A stretch of 9,092 nt of DNA, from positions 1 to 9,092 of the forward strand of contig CAYJKB010000064.1 of the NCBI GenBank assembly GCA_964370625.1. Direction: 5' to 3'. Positions 1 through 4,977 of the stretch are shown here, piece by piece (position 1 is the stretch's first letter; every line of letters starts with the position of its first letter). The position numbers and the translations under genes are program-made. The notes under the pieces are model-generated. The model was not told where the DNA came from and ran no database searches. It worked only from the letters and a program-made list of their open reading frames with translations. Source of the stretch: CAYJKB01 sp964370625. GTDB taxonomy: Bacteria; Bacillota; Clostridia; Oscillospirales; Butyricicoccaceae.

Positions 1-20
1 GCCTTTTGGCATTTTGGCGT

Positions 21-98
21 AAAAAAAGAGAATAACGATTACTTTAGAGCATTTCTCTAAAAGTGTCATTCATATTTCTATGAATAATCGTCATTCTC
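21..98 (-). terminator. Branched intrinsic terminator of the leftward RNA
   Basis: Read leftwards, the arm at 98-85 (GAGAATGACGATTA) pairs with 41-28 (TAATCGTTATTCTC) at 13 of 14 positions, the remaining one being a G-U or A-C type mismatch depending on strand. Seven T (27-21) follow directly. Two further perfect 7-bp hairpins lie between the arms: 68-74 with 79-85 (the last base is shared with the outer arm) and 43-49 with 55-61. The fold is therefore a closing stem with two branches. A stem immediately followed by T7 fits an intrinsic terminator on the minus strand. On the plus strand no T-run follows, so it is not a terminator there. Confidence 0.7.
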
Positions 99-281
99 AT
101 TATTTTGTTGAATTGATATATAATATGCAATTCTATATATAAAAAAAGTTAATAGCAGTGCAAAAAAATGCACAAATACCATTAACACATAAAAACTTAT
201 ATAAAACAAATATTGTTTTATACTAACGTGTGCAAAAAAGATAAATCTTAAAGCCTGAGGCTACGCACAAAAATCAATAAC
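21..281 (-). ncRNA. Candidate structured non-coding RNA or 5' leader, about 260 nt, leftward
   Basis: This stretch lies between a consensus promoter (288-316) and a terminator ending at 21, both on the minus strand. Successive inverted repeats can pair in the transcript. TGTGC/GCACA (265-269 with 229-233) encloses AGCCT-g-AGGCT (252-262) and AAGAT-aa-ATCTT (238-249). A perfect 10-bp hairpin with a 3-nt loop follows (200-209 with 213-222). Next is a nested stem of GTTAAT/ATTAAC (148-153 with 181-186) around GTGCA/TGCAC (158-162 with 169-173), then GAATTG/CAATTC (110-115 with 128-133), then the terminator. I do not recognise the RNA family. No T-box, common riboswitch core, 6S or tmRNA signature was noticed. 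It could be a small RNA or an attenuator leader of a gene beyond the left edge. The only reading frame in it longer than a few codons is a 34-residue hydrophobic one (78-182) without a ribosome binding site. Confidence 0.5.
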
Positions 282-287
282 AAAGAC

Positions 288-316
288 ATTATACCACTAT
301 ATGCAGTGTGTGTCAA
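288..316 (-). promoter_or_regulatory. Consensus sigma-A promoter for the leftward RNA
   Basis: On the minus strand the -35 box is TTGACA (311-316) and the -10 box is TATAAT (288-293), separated by exactly 17 bp. TGG directly before the -10 gives an extended -10 element. All twelve box positions match consensus. The transcript should start near 281 and run left. The promoter lies 65 bp beyond the stop of the SIR2-like gene on the same strand, so the RNA can be made independently of that gene. Confidence 0.75.
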
Positions 317-381
317 GCAAGATTACCACAATATACTCCCCTATTATTAACCCCACATTACTCCTAAGTAAATCGCTAGGT

Positions 382-1167
382 TTACACAGGACTAATGGAG
401 GTTTTAATATTCAATAATTCTTCCAACCAATTATCTATACCTATATCATTTTCCGTTTTAATCAGTTGTATATTATGAGCTGATAAAAACTTGCTATATA
501 AATTAGGTTTATGTAGATAAATATATCCCTTAGGACGTTTTAAGTTCTTATATTTTTCATTCCATAATTGTTCAATTTTAAATAGTAAAAACTGTAAATC
601 TCTATCCGATGGTTCATAGCCTAAAAATAATATTGAATTATCTTTAATATCCTCTGTTAATCGCCAATCTAATGGAGTCTTCACATCATAGCTATTTGCT
701 ATCTCTATTAGTGATTCAGGATATTCAAAATCTCCACGATATTTGATAATTTGTTTTCTATGCAATGACATTTGTTTTAAATCATCGGCTGTTACTACTT
801 TTATCACATTGTCAAGTCCGAATGCATATTCAATCAAACTGTCCTGATTTGTTGTATAGATATAATAACAATGCAATAAGTTAATCAATCGATAAGTTCT
901 AATTTTATATGCTTGTTTATATATTTCATTCATTGCTCTCTTAGTTTCATATATACTTTTTTTATAATTTATATAAGTTCTATAGTCTTGGGAGTGTTTG
1001 AAATCATCATCTATCTTATCTTTATAAGCATTAACAAATTTTAATTTTCGGCTAAGCCGTGATACTCGACTATGCCAAAGTCTAGATGATTGTTCTGCTG
1101 TAATCCACGGTCCTATAAATATTATTAATTTATTTAGTCCTAATAAATCTCTGATTTCGTCTGTCAT
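382..1167 (-). CDS. SIR2-like domain protein with altered active-site motifs
   Basis: A 261-residue protein that fits the bacterial SIR2-like (SIR2_2 type) family in its overall order of motifs. These are an N-terminal Rossmann-type strand with FIGPWIT at 17-23, YTTNQDSLIEYAFG at 104-117, KYRGDFEYPESL at 142-153, and ILFLGYEPSDRDLQFLL at 179-195, the usual ILFLGYSLSDxDLxxLL block. Known members bind or cleave NAD+, and many act in phage defence. Here the usual glycine-rich GxGxS loop reads GPWIT, and the position often held by the catalytic His (K-x-H-G) is Arg144. Asn107 and Asp109 are kept. Catalysis may therefore be lost or changed. A ribosome binding site (AGGTGA) lies 7 bases before the ATG. 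No partner domain is fused, and it is shorter than typical effectors. A structured RNA locus follows on the same strand. Family assignment is fairly firm; function is unknown. Confidence 0.7.
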   Translation of the reverse strand: MTDEIRDLLGLNKLIIFIGPWITAEQSSRLWHSRVSRLSRKLKFVNAYKDKIDDDFKHSQDYRTYINYKKSIYETKRAMNEIYKQAYKIRTYRLINLLHCYYIYTTNQDSLIEYAFGLDNVIKVVTADDLKQMSLHRKQIIKYRGDFEYPESLIEIANSYDVKTPLDWRLTEDIKDNSILFLGYEPSDRDLQFLLFKIEQLWNEKYKNLKRPKGYIYLHKPNLYSKFLSAHNIQLIKTENDIGIDNWLEELLNIKTSISPV

Positions 1168-1216
1168 AATCGGCTCACCTGCTTACATATTTTTACTTAT
1201 TTTACAAATATTTCTG

Positions 1217-1284
1217 AAAAAAGGGTAAAGCAAAGGTATGTCCTTATATTACTAATTATAAAGACATACCATAGTGTTTGCTTT
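1217..1284 (-). terminator. Long inverted repeat, probable terminator of the sigma operon
   Basis: AAAGCAAA-GGTATGTC (1227-1242) pairs with GACATACC (1263-1270) and TTTGCTTT (1277-1284), with a 6-base bulge (1271-1276). The loop can form five more pairs (1244-1248 with 1257-1261). Read leftwards, the stem is followed by ACCC and six T (1222-1217), as expected for termination of the transcript ending at 1314. The long bulged stem is not a textbook terminator, so a small palindromic repeat element is an alternative. Confidence 0.5.
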
Positions 1285-1313
1285 AGAGAAAAGTACTTAT
1301 GTCTGTTTTTTTA

Positions 1314-1754
1314 TTATGGGTTATAAATTTCTATATTACTTGTGTCTGTTATGTATTCCATTTGGCTTCCGTTATATACATAGATTGATGCATAAACACG
1401 GTATTTGTATCCAGCCTGAACTGGATAGTATTCGGAAATGCTTAATCTAAAATCGTCAACATCTTCGGAAAAACATTTTACATTTTGCCATACACCGTCT
1501 TTATATTTTTCAAGATATACGTACATTCTAACTCGGTCGGCTAAATCAGGGTATCCAATTACAGAGCCGTATATAGTAGCCTCACCATTGTCATCTATCA
1601 TTAAACCTGTTGTTACTGTTGAAGTGAAGTCGTAGTGAGGAATTACTAGTGGGGGTATATCGGGTTCAGTTGTTGGGGCAGCAAGTGCTGATAAGGAGGT
1701 CACACTTAACGCCATCAGAAGTATTAAAGTAATTACTTTTGAAAATTTCTTCAT
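1314..1754 (-). CDS. Small secreted protein of the sigma/anti-sigma operon
   Basis: I do not recognise a named family. The 146-residue product begins with a classical signal peptide: MKKFSK, a hydrophobic core to about residue 20, and a likely cleavage after ALA at residue 25. The mature part is short, acidic and rich in Tyr, Val and beta-branched residues. It reads as a small all-beta domain, with strand-like stretches such as RMYVYLEKYKDGVWQNV and YKYRVYASIYVYNG. It has no Cys pair, sortase motif or lipobox, so it is probably released or wall-associated. A ribosome binding site (AAGGAAG) precedes the ATG. It is the third gene on the minus strand after the sigma and anti-sigma genes, 83 bp from the latter, and may be an output of, or ligand for, that system. 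This role is inference from position. Confidence 0.75.
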   Translation of the reverse strand: MKKFSKVITLILLMALSVTSLSALAAPTTEPDIPPLVIPHYDFTSTVTTGLMIDDNGEATIYGSVIGYPDLADRVRMYVYLEKYKDGVWQNVKCFSEDVDDFRLSISEYYPVQAGYKYRVYASIYVYNGSQMEYITDTSNIEIYNP

Positions 1755-1837
1755 ATCTTTTTTCTTCCTTTTTTGTAATTTTTTGTTTTCTCTCTAAACT
1801 CTTAAACAACTGACTGTTGGTTTTGTGACATATTTTT

Positions 1838-2551
1838 TTAATTTTTTTCAAAATTTTCTAATGACTGAGCTATTTGAATAATTTCCTCTTGGCTTTTCCC
1901 AACTATTGTATATCTATATATCCCATCATTCCAATGCAAGGAATAATTCACTTTATTGTAAATTAAAATTGCTGTATTATTATTTATTTCAATTTCTTCG
2001 ATTACTTCCTCATTATTTATATTTTCCGTATCAGCATTTAAGCCTGTTCCTACCATAAGTGATTGAGAATAAGTGGCAATATTCTCATTTTCATCTATAT
2101 AGTTAATCCCAAACTCTGTTGGATTGTCATAAATTCGTGCTATCTCATACCCCTCTGGGATATAGCTCGGTGCGTAATATTGCTCGATTTCTTTAAGTTC
2201 ATTATCAGCTATAAAAAAGATGTCCGTAAATTCTGTGAATACCTTTGTGAAAAACTCTCTTGCACTTGCTTGTGCATTATCATTTGTCAGCAGAAGTACA
2301 TTTGCCGCAAGGAAGGCTAGCACAAGAATACTTGCAACTTTCATTTTTGATGTGCGAGTTATGCGATAGAAAAATGAATTATGATGCTTTATCATACGCT
2401 CCATTCGCTTATTACATTTGTCGGAAAACTCATATTTGTCTTTAAGCTCGTTTGGGTCTGGATAGGTAGCTATCCATTCTTCAGTAAATTGTGATATTCC
2501 TTGAACTATAATATCATCTAAATCGCCAAAATCGTTGTTATGCTCTCTCAT
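1838..2551 (-). CDS. Membrane anti-sigma factor-like protein, DUF4367 type
   Basis: A 237-residue protein with a cytoplasmic N-terminal part of about 69 residues. This includes the region KYEFSDKCNKRMERMIKHH (39-57), resembling the sequence these proteins carry before their membrane helix. A single membrane segment follows at about 71-89 (VASILVLAFLAANVLLL), then an extracytoplasmic region. The extracellular part contains YYAPSYIPEGYEIARI (about 124-139) and ends with LHWNDGIYRYTIVGKSQEE, features of the DUF4367 domain found in clostridial proteins encoded beside ECF sigma factors. By family and context it should hold the sigma factor inactive until an envelope signal is sensed. It starts 6 bases after the ancestral stop (2558-2560) of the sigma gene. 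Its ribosome binding site (AAAGGGG) lies within the last sigma codons, so translational coupling was likely. The premature TGA in sigma now leaves 63 bases between that stop and this start. Confidence 0.75.
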   Translation of the reverse strand: MREHNNDFGDLDDIIVQGISQFTEEWIATYPDPNELKDKYEFSDKCNKRMERMIKHHNSFFYRITRTSKMKVASILVLAFLAANVLLLTNDNAQASAREFFTKVFTEFTDIFFIADNELKEIEQYYAPSYIPEGYEIARIYDNPTEFGINYIDENENIATYSQSLMVGTGLNADTENINNEEVIEEIEINNNTAILIYNKVNYSLHWNDGIYRYTIVGKSQEEIIQIAQSLENFEKN

Positions 2552-2557
2552 TTAAAA

Positions 2558-3103
2558 TTACCCCTTTACCTTTAATTTTTTCTTCAGTGCAGTTATTGCA
2601 CGCTCCATTCGTTTTCACATATTTGCATTATCAATTTTTAATGTTTGTGCTATTTCATCATTTGACAGTTGATAAAAATATCTAAGTTTCAAAATTTCTT
2701 GATTTCGTTCACTTAGCCCTTCCATTGCAAGCTTCACTTGTTCAATAGTGATTTTTTGTTCAATCATATCTTCTAAATCGTTTTCTGCCACAAGTGATTC
2801 ATTTGCAAAATCATCAATATCTACAAATTCGAATTTTTTGTTGTGTTTTAATATATTCCGACAAACGTTCTCTATCACTATAACAACGTAACCTTTAGTT
2901 TTGTGACTATTTATATTGTTAATATTATGTAAACTTTTACCAATTCTTAAAAATGCTTCCTGCATTGCATCCTCTGCATCGTGGTCATTTTTCAAATAAT
3001 CTTTTGCAATCATAAAAACTAAACCTCGATACAGATTAAAAATCCGCTCCATTTTTTCTTTATCTTCTTGTGTTTCTAACATCGCAAGACATATGCCTAA
3101 CAT
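2558..3103 (-). pseudogene. ECF-type RNA polymerase sigma factor with in-frame TGA
   Basis: The chosen start is the ATG at 3103-3101, because GAGGGG (3110-3115) lies 6 bases before it. An upstream ATG at 3136 would place that site inside the gene. Sigma-2 covers about residues 17-87 with YRGLVFMIAKDYL and DAEDAMQEAFLRI, the core-binding and -10 region. Sigma-4 covers about 118 to the end with LSERNQEILKLRYFYQLSNDEIAQTL. Translation stops at TGA 2615-2617 after 162 residues, inside the helix that reads the -35 element. The same frame continues for 18 sense codons (KRMERAITALKKKLKVKG) to TAA 2558-2560, which is the expected end of sigma-4. One base change (CGA to TGA) explains it. The cut protein should bind core poorly to its promoter. 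Readthrough would give 181 residues. A possible -10 (TATAAT, 3162-3167) lies upstream without a clear -35. It is either a new pseudogene or a recoded gene. Confidence 0.75.
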
Positions 3104-3392
3104 ATTATTCCCCTCTTTTATGAATAATTTTATCAATTAATAAATTTTGTATTAAGTAAATATTATATCGGATTTTATCATTTGTATATTGGTTTTGAGG
3201 AAGTTTTTTTAATATTTTAGGTTTTTTTGGGATATAACAAAAAAATTATAATTTAATGATGTAAAAATTGTGCTCATTGTTTCGTTCTTGTAGGTATAAA
3301 TAATAAGGAATACTGTTCACAAATTTTCAAGTATAAACTAATCCCTACAATGAAAGTAGCACTATGAAACATATTAAAATAGGAAAGCTAAA
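3104..3392. other. Intergenic stretch without a gene
   Basis: This AT-rich interval lies upstream of the leftward sigma gene. It holds the sigma ribosome binding site (3110-3115) and a minus-strand TATAAT (3162-3167) that could be its -10 box, but no convincing -35 element. All six frames are closed by frequent stops. A 10-codon frame, ATG 3364 to TGA 3394-3396, overlaps the GTG of the next reading frame. No repeat or RNA gene was recognised. Confidence 0.5.
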
Positions 3393-3662
3393 GTGAATAT
3401 TTATGCTACATACAGAAAAATCTATCACAGAATGCATTCTCGTCTAAAACATAACAAAATGACACAAACTGAGTTTTATAATTGGAACGAGGATGCAACG
3501 AAAAAGCGTGATGACTGCCAAAATGATGTCATCACGCTTGAGGAGTTTATGAAGTGGTTGGGGTAGGGGTTAGTCAAAAACAGACGGATAAAGTTTGAAA
3601 AAAGGAACGGTAAAGTTTTCTTATTTTACACCTATGAAGATGTCGAATATGCCATATATTAG
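3393..3662 (+). pseudogene. Interrupted small reading frame, probable gene remnant
   Basis: A GTG at 3393 with AGGAAAG (3381-3387) five bases upstream opens a 57-residue frame ending at TAG 3564-3566. The product is helical and charged, with YRKIYHRMHSRLKHNKMTQ, then EFYNWNEDATKKRDD and VITLEEFMKWLG. The pattern Arg-Leu-Lys, Met-Thr, Glu-Phe, Trp, then a Leu-Glu-Glu-Phe end reminds me of C-terminal segments of hypothetical clostridial element proteins, but I cannot name a family. After the TAG the same frame stays open for 31 codons (GLVKNRRIKFEKRNGKVF..., then YTYEDVEYAIY) to TAG 3660-3662, ending near the LacI gene. The continuation has protein-like composition, so I read the whole as one decayed gene with an amber codon. 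A real 57-residue protein is the alternative. Confidence 0.4.
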
Positions 3663-3671
3663 TTAACAACT

Positions 3672-4688
3672 TCATCGTTCTCTAGTTGTTTTACGAGCTA
3701 TATAGGTTCCTTCTATTACCTTTGTGATAGGTGGTATCGAGGAGTTCGAAATGCGTTCTTTCACAGTTTCAACAGTTGCTTGAACTAATTGTTCCCACGG
3801 TTGGGCAACTGTTGATAGATTATAATGTGGATTAGATGCAAGTGGCAAATTGTCAAAGCCGATGATACTTATATCCTCTGGTATGCATTTTTTAAATTCA
3901 TCTCTCAGGCAGTCAACAAAACCAAAGGCGGCCTCGTCACTACAGCAAAAACATGCATCAATGCTTGGGTTTTGTGCCATCATATCTCTAGCGGATTGAA
4001 CTCCACTCTCATACGAAAATCCACCTTCAATAATAAGATAATCTTTGACTCCTAAAGCCTCAAGACCTGAAATAAATCCAATCTTTCTGTTAAATACTGT
4101 TGAAGCAGACTCATCAGCAGAAATAAAACAAAAAATTTTATGACCTAGCGAGTACAGTTCGTTTGCAATTTTACGCCCCATAGACATATCATTTAGGCAG
4201 ACAGAACTTGCCCCGCTATCTTCTATATAACGGTTAAATAAAATAGTCGGAACACCCCTTGACATTAATTCTTTAATCGCCTTTGTGCGTTTAACTGCCG
4301 AAAATACAATCATAGCATCTACTTGATATTGAAGTGCTTTCTCTAGGGTACTGTCAATATCAAATGTATTTTCAGAAACAAACACTAGAGATTGAAAACC
4401 TTCTTCTTGTAATTTATAAATTAGATTATTGATAGCAATAGAATAAAAGGGGTTGCTAATATTCCTTACTAATATTCCAACAATGTTAGTTCTATTAGTT
4501 TGCAAACTTCTAGCTAACATATTTGGCATATATCCTAAAGTCTTAGATGCCTCGAGCACTCTTTTCTTTAATGTTTCGTCGAGGTTATAGTCAGGATTAT
4601 ATGCTCGAGATACTGTTGCTCGTGACACACCAGCGAGTTCAGCGACATCTTTTGAAGATGGTTTTTTATTAATTTTTTCATTATTCAT
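3672..4688 (-). CDS. LacI-family transcriptional repressor of the TRAP locus
   Basis: A 338-residue protein of typical LacI/GalR length. The helix-turn-helix is at 11-30 (SSKDVAELAGVSRATVSRAY). The hinge helix NMLARSLQT is at 56-64, with Leu62 at the place of the leucine that in PurR and LacI wedges into the central CG step of the operator. The periplasmic-binding-protein-like effector domain starts near residue 67 (TNIVGILVRNISNPFY) and runs to about 330. This domain usually binds a small sugar or related metabolite. The start is supported by AAGGGAG (minus strand, 4700-4706). The gene is divergent from the TRAP operon. Identical operators with a central CG lie in its own leader and at the TRAP promoter, so it probably represses both until its ligand, likely the transported compound or a derivative, is present. 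The ligand cannot be read from sequence. Confidence 0.93.
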   Translation of the reverse strand: MNNEKINKKPSSKDVAELAGVSRATVSRAYNPDYNLDETLKKRVLEASKTLGYMPNMLARSLQTNRTNIVGILVRNISNPFYSIAINNLIYKLQEEGFQSLVFVSENTFDIDSTLEKALQYQVDAMIVFSAVKRTKAIKELMSRGVPTILFNRYIEDSGASSVCLNDMSMGRKIANELYSLGHKIFCFISADESASTVFNRKIGFISGLEALGVKDYLIIEGGFSYESGVQSARDMMAQNPSIDACFCCSDEAAFGFVDCLRDEFKKCIPEDISIIGFDNLPLASNPHYNLSTVAQPWEQLVQATVETVKERISNSSIPPITKVIEGTYIARKTTRER

Positions 4689-4710
4689 TGCAAGCTTTTC
4701 TCCCTTCTGA

Positions 4711-4724
4711 AGAACACGAGTTCT
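4711..4724. promoter_or_regulatory. LacI-type operator in the repressor leader
   Basis: AGAACACGAGTTCT is a near-perfect palindrome (6 of 7 pairs, with one symmetric mismatch) centred on CG, the hallmark of LacI-family operators. The 16-base string AAGAACACGAGTTCTG (4710-4725) recurs exactly at 4913-4928. Relative to the predicted lacI transcript start (near 4756) it lies about 32 to 45 bases downstream, between the promoter and the gene. Autorepression by roadblock or by looping to the other copy is therefore likely. Confidence 0.75.
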
Positions 4725-4762
4725 GTTGATCTGTATTTAATCTCATAAAATTTATTATTAAC

Positions 4763-4791
4763 ATTATAGCATTTATCTGAGAAAATGTCAA
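4763..4791 (-). promoter_or_regulatory. Consensus promoter of the LacI-family gene
   Basis: On the minus strand TTGACA (4786-4791), a 17-bp spacer and TATAAT (4763-4768) match consensus at all positions, with TGC before the -10 as an extended element. The transcript should start near 4756, giving a leader of roughly 68 bases that contains one operator. Such a strong promoter fits a gene that is held down by its own product. Confidence 0.8.
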
Positions 4792-4877
4792 TTGTTAATG
4801 ATAAAAAAGAGATATTGTGCAAAATATCCAAAAAAATTTACGTAAAATGTGCAAAGAATGGAAAAATAAAAAATCTA

Positions 4878-4906
4878 TTGACAGTTATCGCAATGTGTGG
4901 TTTAAT
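4878..4906 (+). promoter_or_regulatory. Promoter of the TRAP transport operon
   Basis: TTGACA (4878-4883), a 17-bp spacer and TTTAAT (4901-4906, one mismatch to TATAAT) form a sigma-A promoter, with TGG before the -10 as an extended element. Transcription should begin near 4913, exactly where the second operator begins, so bound repressor would block initiation. The 64-base leader ends in a full Shine-Dalgarno AGGAGGT (4964-4970), 7 bases before the ATG of the first gene. Confidence 0.8.
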
Positions 4907-4913
4907 AATTTCA

Positions 4914-4927
4914 AGAACACGAGTTCT
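4914..4927. promoter_or_regulatory. LacI-type operator at the TRAP operon start
   Basis: AGAACACGAGTTCT, identical to the copy at 4711-4724 and again centred on CG. It starts at about +1 of the predicted TRAP transcript. Centre-to-centre distance between the two copies is 203 bp. Confidence 0.8.
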
Positions 4928-4977
4928 GAAGCGTAAGTACAATAAAATTTAAAAGAGGACCTTAGGAGGTACTGTCA

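Noticed and set aside
1..12. Start of a leftward gene (ATG CCA AAA GGC) at the left edge
   Set aside because: Only four codons are visible, and no ribosome binding site lies between it and the terminator T-run.
21..281. Retron msr-msd RNA
   Set aside because: The 5' and 3' ends are not complementary as a1/a2 arms, there is no long msd hairpin, and no reverse transcriptase gene is in the window.
2615..2617. TGA read as Trp (alternative genetic code)
   Set aside because: Trp is encoded by TGG throughout, TGA ends the lacI and dctQ genes, and Arg rather than Trp is expected at this sigma-4 position.
3665..3690. Terminator of the lacI gene (AACAACT/AGTTGTT dyad over its stop codon)
   Set aside because: The stem is only 7 bp, overlaps coding sequence, and is not followed by a T-run on the minus strand.
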